Below are positions 38,110 through 47,420 of a stretch of DNA of 64,000 nucleotides, in pieces. Source of the DNA: Candidatus Bathyarchaeum tardum (GTDB lineage: Archaea; Thermoproteota; Bathyarchaeia; Bathyarchaeales; Bathyarchaeaceae); the NCBI GenBank assembly GCA_029762755.1, contig JARVGH010000001.1:457598-521597 (forward strand), read 5' to 3'. Position numbers and translations under genes: made by a program. The notes beneath the pieces were generated by a model that saw only the letters and a program-made list of their open reading frames with translations, was not told where the DNA came from and ran no database searches. Within the stretch, counting starts at the first letter, position 1; every line of letters starts with the position of its first letter.

Positions 38110-38526
38110 TTGTATGCAGTATTTGGGGGGACATTAATTTCAGTAAAAACAAAATTGGCTATAATTGCAATAATATATAGAACTTCAGAAAAAAGAGACC
38201 AAATTATTGCCGCAACATCGATCCAGCAAATTAGAGATGAATTAAAACAAAGATATAACAAAGATTTGTCGGAAAGATGGATATTAGACATCATTAAAAG
38301 TCTGGGAAAGATTGTAATTAAACAGAAAGACCCTCGAAACCGACGGAAGACACTTTATCGAATAAATCCGAGCATGATAGAAAACACATTAATTACCCTT
38401 ATCAAATTTAATAACACAACAAGAAACAATAATCCCTATTTTGAAGGGATCCTATCTTCCATGACTTCAGAAGAAACAAGTAAGTTCTTGGCAATTGGAC
38501 ATCAAAACACTTTCAAGACATCGTAA
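38110..38526 (+). CDS. Winged-helix-like DNA-binding protein
   Basis: A frame of up to 138 residues. A helix-turn-helix-like section is SIQQIRDELKQRYNKDLSER, followed by WILDIIKSLGKIVIKQKDPR and a wing-like NRRKTLYRIN. The start is not settled: the TTG at 38110 lacks a clear ribosome site, and a GGGGGG tract at 38124-38129 precedes a possible ATT start. Function probably regulatory. Confidence 0.55.
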   Translation: MYAVFGGTLISVKTKLAIIAIIYRTSEKRDQIIAATSIQQIRDELKQRYNKDLSERWILDIIKSLGKIVIKQKDPRNRRKTLYRINPSMIENTLITLIKFNNTTRNNNPYFEGILSSMTSEETSKFLAIGHQNTFKTS

Positions 38527-38944
38527 CAATTAGATTGAGTGACATAATTTTTAAAAGTTTCTTTAACTCTTTTGATTCGTTCGATATCTTTAGTAGATGG
38601 TGTTCATTTCATATCTGCTTCAATAGCATTCCATTGTGTTTTAATTAATGGACGTATTGGTTTTGGAAGCGTTTCTTTTCACCTAACTAATATCATCCTA
38701 GTATCAAACTGTTAATAAATTTTATGTTGTAATTGTAAACTTATGCATAAAAATAATGGGAAAATGAAGAAAAATAATGGAAAAACAAAAGAATTGACAT
38801 TATTTTTTTGGGTTTTCTAACCGAAACGAAAAACAATAAAAAGAGTAGAATAAGAAAAAAGAAAAACTATAATAAAAATAAATAAAGAAATAACTATAAA
38901 TTCTGTCGTGAAAGTTGTTTTTGTAACAATTGGATGTGGCATGT
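38527..38944. other. AT-rich intergenic region
   Basis: No reading frame of note. A tandem-like repetition of AAAAATAATGG occurs near 38750-38785, followed by very A-rich DNA that leads to the CooC-like gene. The region between about 38800 and 38930 may hold its promoter. No RNA gene recognised. Confidence 0.5.
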
Positions 38945-39706
38945 ATGAAGAAAATTGTTACTTTAGGTAGAGGTGGCAGCGGAAAAACTACTTTTGTTTC
39001 CCTTATGACAAAATACTTCATTGAAAAAGGTGAAACTCCTATTCTTCTTATTGATGCTGACCCTGACCAGAACCTGTCAGAAATGCTGGGAATTGATCTC
39101 AGCGACGAGGGACGAAAAACAATCTCTGAACTGCTTGTGGACACTTTCATGGAAGGTGGCGGCACAACAGTTGGGGTTCCTCCATCTAAACGAATTGAAA
39201 GCAAAATCTGGGAAACTGGACTTTACGAAGGTGACCAATTTGATTTCATGGCCATTGGAACCAAATTCATTGAAGGATGCTATTGTCTACCAAACAACGC
39301 CCTAAAAACTGCTCTGGCAGGGTTAACAAAAACCTACAAGTACGTAATTATTGACTCTCCCGGAGGTTTAGAACACCTAAACCGACGCATCGCCTCAGAG
39401 GTTGACGACATGTTTGACATTATTGACCCCTCACAAAAATCTTTTCACCACGTGGAACGAGCTTACAAAATCGCAAAAGACGTAGACATCAAATTCAACA
39501 ATTTCTATGTAGTCGCAGGCAACAGAGTACCCGAATCACTTGAAGAAGAAGTCCAAAAACGAATAAACCTAACATATCTAGGAAAAATCAGCTACGACAA
39601 AGAAGTGGAAGAAGCAGTCCTCAAAGGGGCATCTCTAATAGATTTACCCAACACATCACCCGCATACGTATCAGTAAAAAAGATTCTACAAAAAGCAGGA
39701 TATTGA
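38945..39706 (+). CDS. CooC/MinD-like P-loop ATPase
   Basis: A 253-residue nucleotide-binding protein. The deviant Walker A is GRGGSGKTT at residues 8-16 (two invariant-type lysine environment of the SIMIBI class), the switch I region LIDADPDQNL near 35-44, and the CXC motif GCYCLPN (Cys112, Cys114) typical of CooC, the nickel-insertion ATPase for CO dehydrogenase. DSPGGLEHLNRRI gives Walker B. No CO dehydrogenase gene lies in the window, so the target metalloenzyme must be elsewhere or differ. ATG at 38945 is preferred to TTG at 38930. Confidence 0.88.
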   Translation: MKKIVTLGRGGSGKTTFVSLMTKYFIEKGETPILLIDADPDQNLSEMLGIDLSDEGRKTISELLVDTFMEGGGTTVGVPPSKRIESKIWETGLYEGDQFDFMAIGTKFIEGCYCLPNNALKTALAGLTKTYKYVIIDSPGGLEHLNRRIASEVDDMFDIIDPSQKSFHHVERAYKIAKDVDIKFNNFYVVAGNRVPESLEEEVQKRINLTYLGKISYDKEVEEAVLKGASLIDLPNTSPAYVSVKKILQKAGY

Positions 39707-40036
39707 CATCCTAATAGGCGTTCAATTTTGAAACGATTTTAATTATAATCTGCCCATAGCCACAAAACTTCAAATATAATATTTCAGAAGAAGGTCAAGA
39801 GTATTTATTATTATGCCCTTCTTCTTTATTTGATGGATTTCCAGAGAAAAAACGCGGTAGTTGTGCATCTTTAATTTTTGTCTATGACTACTACTTTTAT
39901 GACCGTTCCACGTTGAAAAATGCCTTTTTTCTGAAGACCCAAAGGAGCACAAGAATTGTTCATTTATTTTTGCAACCGTGGCTACTGCCAACTATTTTTT
40001 GACATTATTTTTTTTTTCTAAAAATGTTATTTTTCC
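39707..40036. other. Intergenic region, nothing convincing
   Basis: Both flanking genes end here. A 73-codon frame on the minus strand (39770-39991) has low-complexity composition and no ribosome site, and I do not call it a gene. T-runs around 40010-40020 may terminate transcription. Confidence 0.5.
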
Positions 40037-40567
40037 TTAAGGTCTAACTGTTATTGTTGTTGAGTTGCTGTGAGTTAACCCATTGTCGTCAACAACAGTT
40101 AAAATAACAATATATTCATCGGGGGCACTGTAACTGTGGGTTGTTGTCATTCCCTCGCTGGTCTTTTCGTCTCCAAAATTCCATGAATACCTGACGATTT
40201 CTCCGTCAGAGTCTGTGCTCATTCTGGCATCAAATGTTATTGTTTGTCCTACTTCGGGGTTGTAATCGTCTACCGTGAATTGAGCTTGAGGAATTGCAAG
40301 GGTTGGGGTGATAAAGAGTACCCAGCATAGCAAAAACGTGAGAAAGTATCCTCCTATTCCCATGGTGAAAATTTTTGTTGGCTTATCCACTTTGTTCATG
40401 AAGAAATATTTTAGGACATAGTATGAAAGAATGTAAATCGCTAAACTGATGCTGATTCCGTTAAGCAGGGGGTCACCTACTTTGAGGTCAACCGTAAATG
40501 AGGCTACTAGTGCAGCTAGGACAGCTATGCCAACTCGGCAAATGTAAATAACGTTTAGCGTCTTCAA
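40037..40567 (-). CDS. Membrane protein with C-terminal PKD domain
   Basis: A 176-residue protein: about three hydrophobic helices in residues 8-90, then one PKD (polycystic kidney disease) beta-sandwich domain in about 95-176 with AQFTVDDYNPEVGQTITFDA, YSWNFGDEKTSEG and the closing YIVILTVVDDNG. PKD domains usually lie outside the cell and bind proteins or sugars. The domain is probably extracytoplasmic. Partner unknown. Confidence 0.8.
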   Translation of the reverse strand: MKTLNVIYICRVGIAVLAALVASFTVDLKVGDPLLNGISISLAIYILSYYVLKYFFMNKVDKPTKIFTMGIGGYFLTFLLCWVLFITPTLAIPQAQFTVDDYNPEVGQTITFDARMSTDSDGEIVRYSWNFGDEKTSEGMTTTHSYSAPDEYIVILTVVDDNGLTHSNSTTITVRP

Positions 40568-40711
40568 GTTGATACCTGCTTTTGGTTTTATTGTAGTGTT
40601 GTTGCATTAGTTATTTTCGTTTCCTATATAGTTTTTCACACTTACATCAAAAAAGGGTTTAACCTAAACCTGGTCATTCCCGAGCTGCACCCTAATTGAT
40701 TTTAAAATGTT

Positions 40712-41878
40712 TCAAGAGATTTCGCTGTCCCAATAATAGATTTCAGAATAAATATCCAAAAAATCAAAACGTGCATCATCGAAGATTATGTCCAGCCTCA
40801 ACTCATACTTTGCAATTAACTTGTTCATGTTGCTCCAAATCAACTCAGACTGTTCATTTGGTCCCCATATTGGCATCCAAATTTTGTCTTCGGGATGTCG
40901 CATGCCCCATCCGTAATCTTTTGGCAAAACAAACGCCACGTCCCCCTTGATTTTTTCCAAATTTTCCTGATTAGGGGAACAAGTTAAGTTCCAAAATGTT
41001 TCCATGGCTGTGAAATGTTGTTCCTCTAAGATGCCAAAAGTTTGCTCATACGGATAATTAAACACTACAATATATTTTGCTCCCGCAGTGTACGCTGTAA
41101 CCATGTCGTCAAACATTTCAGGTCCAGTTTTGTAGGTTCCTTTATGGGTATCGTCTGGGTCTTGGGTGTTCCATACGATAATGGCGCCCCAATCTTTGTT
41201 TTGGACCTTTGCTGCGCCCCTGCACATGCCTATGTGCTGGATTGGGTTGTGCCCCCAACCTAATTCAACAAAAATTGTATCGTATCCAGCGAGGTAATCA
41301 AACCAATACAATGCGTAATCTGACGTGAAAACTGGAAGACTGTTGTTTTTTACGAACTGCCAACTGTATCCTGAAGAGATTCCTTCAACAAACCTGTTGG
41401 CAGCATCGGTGTAGTCTGAAACGTTTTCAAAAACATTGCTTCCGTTATCTGGAGCACGCCAATGCCCGGAATCTATTTGTTTTCCTCCAGGTTCGTCATG
41501 TAAATATACTCCCAGAAATTGTTCTCCCCATCTTTGTTTTGCAGTAAGTAAATAATCTTGAATCCAAGGATATGTTTGATAAGGAATAAAATCAAAATAA
41601 ACCATTATGTTCATGTTGGCATCGACAGCATATTGGCTAATTTCGTTTAGTGCAGTTTGGTTCATTGACACGTCCCAATTGCTTATGAGAAAAAAGTTTG
41701 TGTAATTTTTCACTTTGTCTATTAGAAGCTTTGCTTGGCTGGTTGAGTTACCTCCAAAAGAAACCCCAAAAAAGAATTCATCAGCAGGTTCAGTTTCATG
41801 GTGACCAATAAAAATTAATGAAAAACTAATAGCGGAAATCAGTAAAATAACTGCAATACTTAGCAACCAGCGCTTCAT
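40712..41878 (-). CDS. Secreted or membrane-anchored TIM-barrel-like protein
   Basis: A 388-residue protein with an N-terminal signal or anchor (LLSIAVILLISAISFSLIFI). The mature part looks like a glycoside-hydrolase-type barrel: FFFGVSFGGNS, then MNIMVYFDFI, then GEQFLGVYLHDEPGGKQID with acidic residues at a strand end, then KYIVVFNYPYEQ. The Asp-Glu pair in HDEPGG would suit catalysis, but the family is not one I can name. It is likely to act on surface or environmental carbohydrate. Confidence 0.65.
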   Translation of the reverse strand: MKRWLLSIAVILLISAISFSLIFIGHHETEPADEFFFGVSFGGNSTSQAKLLIDKVKNYTNFFLISNWDVSMNQTALNEISQYAVDANMNIMVYFDFIPYQTYPWIQDYLLTAKQRWGEQFLGVYLHDEPGGKQIDSGHWRAPDNGSNVFENVSDYTDAANRFVEGISSGYSWQFVKNNSLPVFTSDYALYWFDYLAGYDTIFVELGWGHNPIQHIGMCRGAAKVQNKDWGAIIVWNTQDPDDTHKGTYKTGPEMFDDMVTAYTAGAKYIVVFNYPYEQTFGILEEQHFTAMETFWNLTCSPNQENLEKIKGDVAFVLPKDYGWGMRHPEDKIWMPIWGPNEQSELIWSNMNKLIAKYELRLDIIFDDARFDFLDIYSEIYYWDSEIS

Positions 41879-42053
41879 GAGACTTCAAACTGAATTGTTG
41901 AATGCTTATAAAATCTTTTGCAAAAGTCGTTTTTTGTTCAAGTGCATAAAACAGATTATAGGGTTTCTTTTTTTGTAATTGAACGAAAAAAAGAATAAGG
42001 CTAACATTATAAACTGTTTAAACCAAAAAGTTTCAAAACAGGGGACATTACAA

Positions 42054-42299
42054 ATGGGGGGCAAGACTAGTGCAATATACACGTTTGTTTTGCAACTTAT
42101 TGCAATTTTTCTTCTAGTTTTTCTGTTTCTTGTGGTAATGTTGGTTATTGTCGGTAATTCCCCGATAATGATTCTGTTCACGCCATCAGGAATTCTTCTT
42201 GAAATAATTTTTGTAATCTATTTTTGGTTGATAATTTTTCCCTTATCGGGCAAACCTAAAAAACCTAAGAAATCTGATAAAAAAGAAGGTAAAAAATAA
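42054..42299 (+). CDS. Small two-helix membrane protein with lysine-rich tail
   Basis: ATG at 42054 follows AGGGGA and gives 81 residues; the open frame begins earlier at 41979. There are two hydrophobic helices (VLQLIAIFLLVFLFLVVMLV and a second around GILLEIIFVIYFWLIIF) and a C-terminal tail of alternating Lys and Pro (KPKKPKKSDKKEGKK) in the cytoplasm. Function unknown; the tail could bind nucleic acid or ribosomes. It lies just upstream of the RqcH gene. Confidence 0.65.
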   Translation: MGGKTSAIYTFVLQLIAIFLLVFLFLVVMLVIVGNSPIMILFTPSGILLEIIFVIYFWLIIFPLSGKPKKPKKSDKKEGKK

Positions 42300-42406
42300 T
42301 TTTGTGGTTAACGCATTTTTTGTTTCCGTAACATAAGACAGAAAAGGAATAGGGAATACTTCTTTTAAGGACTATAAACAAGGTTCTCGTTTCTGAGGCA
42401 ATAACG

Positions 42407-44416
42407 TTGAAAGATGTAATGACAAGCTTTGATCTAGCAGCAGTTACTCGAGAAATCAATGAGACCGTAGAAGGGGCTTTCATATCAAAAATTTATCAGA
42501 TTGGAACCAAAACAATTCTCCTAAAGCTTCGCAAACCCGGAAATCCTCGAATACAATTGCTCATTGAAGCAGGTAAACGACTTCATTTTACCTCATATGC
42601 CCATGAAACGCCTCAACGGCCTTCTGCTTTTTGTATGTCCCTTAGAAAATATCTGGACAACGGGGTAATCCAGACAGTTAAACAGCACGAATTTGAACGG
42701 ATAGCAACAATTGAAATTGCCACTCGTCAAGGAGTTTTCCAGTTGGTTTCAGAATTTTTCGGAGGCGGAAACATCATCCTAGTTGACCCGGAAAACAAAA
42801 TCTTACAAGCCATGACATATAAACGAATGAAAGACCGAAACATTCTGCGAGCTGAACCTTTTCAGTATCCCCCTGCCCGAGGAAAAAATCCTCTTACTCT
42901 AAGTCTTGAAGAGTTTAAAGAAATCAAAGACTTCGGGGAAACAGAAATTGTACGCGCTTTAACCAAAATTGTTAGCATCAGTGGAACCTACGCTGAAGAA
43001 ATTCTCTTACGTTCCGGTACAAACAAAAGGGTTCACTGCAACGAACTTAAAATTGACGAAATTGGCACAATCTTTAGTGAACTACAAAACCTTTTGTCAG
43101 TAATTGAATCCGGAACTTTAGAACCCGGCATAGTAAGTGATGAAAACCAAAAATGGGTTGACGTTACCCCCGTGGCTCTTAAAAAATATGAGCAGTTCAA
43201 CAAACAAAAATTTGAAACCTTCAACACTGGTCTTGATGAATACTACGCAAAAATTACTGATGTTGAAAACACCAAAGAAGCCACTGGAGATGTGGAAAGT
43301 GAAGTTGCTCGCCATAAACGGATTCTTGAAAAGCAACTGCAGGCTTTAGAAGATCTAAAAGAGCCAATCATAAAAAACAAGAACATTGGAGATTTGATTT
43401 ACCAGCATTTTGGAGATTTCCAAGCCCTTTTGCAAAAAATTTTGGAACAAAAAAATTATGGAAAATCTTGGGATGAAATCGCTTCAGCATTGCAAGCTGG
43501 AAAGAAAGCGAACATTTATCCTGCTACTTTTTTCCAGTCGTTAGACTCGAAAAACCAAATTCTTTGCCTTTCTGTTGGTGACAATACTTTTTCTTTGAAC
43601 CTTCGTGATACCATTCAAGATAACGCGAACCGTTACTATTTAAAATCTAAGAAAGCTGAAAAAAAACTGAAGGGCGCAGAAAAAATCCTTGAAGAAACCC
43701 GGGCAAAAATCGAGGAAGCAAAAAAACAGGTCGCGATAGCGAAAAAAGAACAGCAACCTCTTGCTAAACGACGGAAAAAAGAGTGGTACGAAAAATTCAG
43801 ATGGTTCTATTCTTCTGACGGCTTTCTGGTTATTGGCGGTCGAGACGCTACCACAAACGAGTTGATTGTCAAGAAACGCATGGATCCTAACGATATTGTT
43901 TTTCACGCTGAAATAGTTGGAGCACCTTTTGTTTTGATTAAAACCGAAGGGAAAACTGTTCCTGAACAAACTATCAACGAGGCTGCTCAACTTGCAGCGT
44001 CCTATTCTCGAGCTTGGAAAGAACTTCTCACTGCCATTAACGTTTACTGGATACATCCTGATCAGGTGAGTAAAACTCCGCCTTCTGGGCAGTCGTTGCC
44101 AAAAGGGTCGTTTATGATTCGGGGAACCAAAAATTTTGTTCGGGGTGCAAAATTGCGTGTTGCAATTGGATTAAAAATTGAAGATGACGACGTTACCCTT
44201 GTAGGGGGACCAGTGGATGCGATTAGCAGTCAAGCAGATGCATATATTGAACTTATTCCAGGCACCCAAAAAAGCAGCGAGATTGCAAAAAAGATGCGCC
44301 ATACCTTGTCTACTAAGGTTCCTGATGAACTAAAAAGAACAGTAACTGCGATTCCGTTAGATGAATTTCAACGCTTTATTCCGTTAGGTCGGGGAAAAAT
44401 CGTATCTAAAAGATAA
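42407..44416 (+). CDS. rqcH: RqcH/NEMF (Tae2-like) ribosome-quality-control protein
   Basis: A 669-residue NFACT protein. The NFACT-N domain begins at TSFDLAAVTREINETVEGAF, a middle helical and coiled-coil region follows (about 270-460), and the NFACT-R domain is EWYEKFRWFYSSDGFLVIGG then RDATTNELIVKKRM. The family binds the 50S subunit carrying stalled peptidyl-tRNA and, in bacteria and some others, adds alanine tails. The TTG start at 42407 follows GAGG by about 8 bases. Confidence 0.94.
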   Translation: MKDVMTSFDLAAVTREINETVEGAFISKIYQIGTKTILLKLRKPGNPRIQLLIEAGKRLHFTSYAHETPQRPSAFCMSLRKYLDNGVIQTVKQHEFERIATIEIATRQGVFQLVSEFFGGGNIILVDPENKILQAMTYKRMKDRNILRAEPFQYPPARGKNPLTLSLEEFKEIKDFGETEIVRALTKIVSISGTYAEEILLRSGTNKRVHCNELKIDEIGTIFSELQNLLSVIESGTLEPGIVSDENQKWVDVTPVALKKYEQFNKQKFETFNTGLDEYYAKITDVENTKEATGDVESEVARHKRILEKQLQALEDLKEPIIKNKNIGDLIYQHFGDFQALLQKILEQKNYGKSWDEIASALQAGKKANIYPATFFQSLDSKNQILCLSVGDNTFSLNLRDTIQDNANRYYLKSKKAEKKLKGAEKILEETRAKIEEAKKQVAIAKKEQQPLAKRRKKEWYEKFRWFYSSDGFLVIGGRDATTNELIVKKRMDPNDIVFHAEIVGAPFVLIKTEGKTVPEQTINEAAQLAASYSRAWKELLTAINVYWIHPDQVSKTPPSGQSLPKGSFMIRGTKNFVRGAKLRVAIGLKIEDDDVTLVGGPVDAISSQADAYIELIPGTQKSSEIAKKMRHTLSTKVPDELKRTVTAIPLDEFQRFIPLGRGKIVSKR

Positions 44417-44467
44417 AATCCTGAGATGAATGAATAAAAATGGATGAAAAGTAGTTTTTAAAAACAA

Positions 44468-44725
44468 CTACTTTTTGTGTTTTTTGGTGTAGCAGTCCCA
44501 GCAGAGAATTTCGCAGTTCTCGATTACTGGTGTGCCGCCTTTTTCTGGGCTAACGATGAAGTCTGCTTCCCAGCCTTTTTCGTCTGGTTGACCTCGTTTG
44601 TTCCAGTCAACTTGTTTCATACATAATGAATTGTATTTGTGTCCATGTTCAAGCTTTAGGCATTCACATCTATAGTCTGCAGCGCCGAACGCTTGCTTTA
44701 CAACATCTTCGGGAAATTCAACCAT
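44468..44725 (-). CDS. HNH-nuclease-like small protein
   Basis: An 85-residue protein starting from ATG at 44725, which follows GGAGG by 8 bases (the frame extends to 44749). It shows FPEDVVKQAFGAADYRCEC, then a Cys/His-containing stretch, KGWEADFIVSPEKGGTP, and NCEILCWDCYTKKHKK. This matches a family of small HNH-like proteins in which the zinc-ligand cysteines are kept. The usual His pair in the nuclease core (WEAHHI) reads WEADFI here, so catalytic activity is doubtful. Confidence 0.72.
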   Translation of the reverse strand: MVEFPEDVVKQAFGAADYRCECLKLEHGHKYNSLCMKQVDWNKRGQPDEKGWEADFIVSPEKGGTPVIENCEILCWDCYTKKHKK

Positions 44726-44873
44726 TTCCTGTTCCTCCAATAAGTTCACAGCACTTATCCAAATATCCTCATTTAAACCTTATTGTGAGAACCGAAAAAA
44801 CTGCTGTGGTGCGTTGTTTTTAATCAAAAAAATTTGGCAATAAACCAAAAAGAATGCATCCGAATGGTTTCGG

Positions 44874-46409
44874 CTAAAACTGGTAAAGCTGGGAATATTT
44901 ATGGTTCAAATAATTTAGGAACGGCTCAACATTAAGGTCTGTTTCAGTTATTTTTTGGATTAATTCTGGGGGATTGTATAAGTTTCCGTAACTGTGAACG
45001 TGTTTGATTAACCAGTTTTTCACGTTTTGGAAGTTTCCTTCAGAAATCTGTGTTCTCCAATCCTGAATTTGCTTTTCCATGCAGTCCATCAGTTGTCCGC
45101 TGTAAATGTTTCCTAACGCGTAACTGGGGAAATATCCGTATAACCCGCTTGCCCAGTGGGTGTCTTGCATAACGCCTTCAGAATCGTTTTTGATGGTTAC
45201 TCCCAGATATTTGTTGTAGTTTTCGTTCCAGATTTGGGGAAGCTCATCTACAGAAATCTTGTCAGCAAACAAGTCTCGTTCAAGGTTAAATCGAATAATT
45301 ACATGAAGACCATATGTAACTTCGTCTGCTTCAACTCGAATCTTTGAAGAATGAACATGATTAATTGCATGAACAAAATTTTCCAACTTCACCTCAGAAA
45401 GGGCAGTTCCTGTAACTTTTTTCAATGATGGCAAAAAGTATCTCCAAAATTCCATGGACCGTCCTACTATGTTTTCTACAAACCGGGACTGGGATTCATG
45501 AAAACCCATAGAACACGCAGTCCCTACGGGCTGGAACATCCATTCAGGTTTTAGGCTCTGTTCGTACAATGCGTGTCCGCCTTCATGTAGGACAGAAAAA
45601 ATTGATGTTGCAAACTTGTTTGGGTAATAATGGGTTGTTATTCGCACGTCATCATAGTAACCTGTGGTGAACGGATGTTCTGTTTCATCAATTCTACCTC
45701 CCGATTTTGATGATTCTATGTCGTATCCAATAAAACCTGCCAGCATCTTGGCAATTTGTTTTTGTAGTTCAACAGGAACTTTTCGTTCCAGAATTGACGT
45801 ATCTGGCTGTTTAGGCGATGAATCGCATTTTTGCAAAACTGCTACTAGACCTTCTTGCAATTGATTAAATACTTTAGTAATCATTTCAGAAGTCATGTGA
45901 GGCTCAAAAATATCTATCAAAGCATCATAAGGTGTCTTTGTTTGTTTGACTTCCATTAGAATCTGGGCTGCCTGTTTTTTTAGGTCCAAAAGTTTTTGCA
46001 GTTCAGGTTTGAATTTGGAAAAATCTTTTTTTGCTTTAGCTTTTTTCCAAATGTCAACTGTTAAGGCTGTTTGTTTGGATGTTTCCACTACCAGTTTTTC
46101 TGGCAGCTTGGTTTGTTCATCATAATCTTTCTTGATAAGGTACATGTTTCTTTTTTGTACCAAGTCCAAGTTGCTGTAATCTGGGTGGTTAAAAATTTGG
46201 TTCAGCAATTTCCCGATTTCGGGGTTGGTGCCCGTTTGGTGTGCAATTTTGCTGAGCATAGCCAATTGTTGACTACGCATTTGAATTCCTTTTGGGGGCA
46301 TTTTTGTTTCCATGTCCCAGTTTAGAATTCCCATTGCAGTTCCAAGGGTGGTAAGTTCTTTGGTTTTTTCTAACAATTTTTTGTAACTTGAACTAATGCT
46401 TGTTGCCAT
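44874..46409 (-). CDS. Carboxypeptidase M32 (Taq-type)
   Basis: Thermostable-carboxypeptidase-like metalloprotease. I take ATG at 46409 (MATSISSSYKKLLEKTKEL), giving 511 residues; the frame extends to 46445. The HEGGH zinc motif is at 275-279 in VLHEGGHALYEQ. The family marks HPFT and DVRITT lie just before it. M32 enzymes remove C-terminal residues from peptides and are cytoplasmic. It is divergent from the Nudix gene. Confidence 0.94.
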   Translation of the reverse strand: MATSISSSYKKLLEKTKELTTLGTAMGILNWDMETKMPPKGIQMRSQQLAMLSKIAHQTGTNPEIGKLLNQIFNHPDYSNLDLVQKRNMYLIKKDYDEQTKLPEKLVVETSKQTALTVDIWKKAKAKKDFSKFKPELQKLLDLKKQAAQILMEVKQTKTPYDALIDIFEPHMTSEMITKVFNQLQEGLVAVLQKCDSSPKQPDTSILERKVPVELQKQIAKMLAGFIGYDIESSKSGGRIDETEHPFTTGYYDDVRITTHYYPNKFATSIFSVLHEGGHALYEQSLKPEWMFQPVGTACSMGFHESQSRFVENIVGRSMEFWRYFLPSLKKVTGTALSEVKLENFVHAINHVHSSKIRVEADEVTYGLHVIIRFNLERDLFADKISVDELPQIWNENYNKYLGVTIKNDSEGVMQDTHWASGLYGYFPSYALGNIYSGQLMDCMEKQIQDWRTQISEGNFQNVKNWLIKHVHSYGNLYNPPELIQKITETDLNVEPFLNYLNHKYSQLYQF

Positions 46410-46493
46410 CGAAACGATTCCCAACATTCTATGGGATGGAATCACATTTTAATATGTCTTGTTTTGTCTACAAAGTTAGCGGATGTAGTCGCT

Positions 46494-47027
46494 TTGAAAA
46501 AATGGAAAACAATAGACACAAAAATATTATGCAGTTCAGATTTTCTGTCCGTTACCCAAGATACAGTAATTTTGCCTAACGGAAAACAAATCGATTACCA
46601 CACAATCAAGCTAAAAGATTTTGTGTCAGTTGTTCCAATTATCGAAAACAACATCGTCATGATCGAAATTTTACGGTATCCCCGAAACACTGTGAGCCTT
46701 GAAATCCCCAGCGGACACATAGAAGCTGGTGAAACACCTCAAGAAAGTGCTGCTAGGGAACTTTTAGAAGAAACTGGATACACTTCAGGTCAACTGATCC
46801 CTTTGGGCAGTTTTCATCCTTTGTCCCGAAGCATGCAAACAGCTCACCTTTTTTTGGCAACCAAGTTAACAAAAGGCTCCCAGCAACTAGAAGAAACCGA
46901 ACAAATCAAAACAAAACACGTACCCCTTCAAGATATACCCAAGCTATTAAACACGGGGAAAATAGTTCATCCTCCTACCATAATTGGACTGCAACGGTTG
47001 CTTTTAATGAAAACAAAAACCAGATGA
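46494..47027 (+). CDS. Nudix hydrolase (ADP-ribose pyrophosphatase-like)
   Basis: The Nudix box is GHIEAGETPQESAARELLEE followed by TGYTSG, fitting GX5EX7REUXEEXGU. VSVVPIIENNIVMIEILRYP upstream and the HPLSRSMQTAHLFLA segment downstream suggest the ADP-ribose pyrophosphatase group. The start is uncertain: TTG at 46494 (KKWKTIDTKILCSSDF) gives 177 residues, and the frame is open back to 46431. The substrate could be ADP-ribose or another nucleotide sugar. Confidence 0.88.
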   Translation: MKKWKTIDTKILCSSDFLSVTQDTVILPNGKQIDYHTIKLKDFVSVVPIIENNIVMIEILRYPRNTVSLEIPSGHIEAGETPQESAARELLEETGYTSGQLIPLGSFHPLSRSMQTAHLFLATKLTKGSQQLEETEQIKTKHVPLQDIPKLLNTGKIVHPPTIIGLQRLLLMKTKTR

Positions 47028-47129
47028 TAGTTAAGGCAACACCTTGTTGTTGTATTGGATTTTCTGAAAAATGTTGATAACCCTAATTAAAGTTTATTTT
47101 AAACAATACTAGTATAATAATTGTTGAAT

Positions 47130-47420
47130 TTACACTTTTTCTATAATTTTTAACAAATCCAAATTGGATTTTGATATTTCATCAAATGATTTTTTTCCAA
47201 ATGAAGAGATTTTATAAATACGTTTTCTTTCATCGTAGTCACCCATAATCAAATTTTTGCGTTCAAGTGAATAAAGATGTGAATAAACCGTTCCTGAACT
47301 TAATAAAATCCCAAATTTATTGTGAATATAACTTATTATGTCGTAACCGCTCATTGCTCTATTTTTGAGTTCAGATAGTATTATCCAATCCAGAATGGCT
47401 TTTACTGATTGGGCATACAT
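47130..47420 (-). CDS. PadR family transcriptional regulator
   Basis: A 96-residue winged-helix protein. AILDWIILSELKNRAMSGYD is helix one to two, GILLSSGTVYSHLYSLERKN the recognition helix, and ERKRIYKISSFGKKSF the wing. PadR-like proteins bind palindromic operators as dimers. The C-terminal helix is short. Target genes unknown. Confidence 0.88.
   Translation of the reverse strand: MYAQSVKAILDWIILSELKNRAMSGYDIISYIHNKFGILLSSGTVYSHLYSLERKNLIMGDYDERKRIYKISSFGKKSFDEISKSNLDLLKIIEKV

Noticed and set aside
39770..39991. 73-codon minus-strand frame
   Set aside because: No ribosome site, low-complexity and no recognisable domain.
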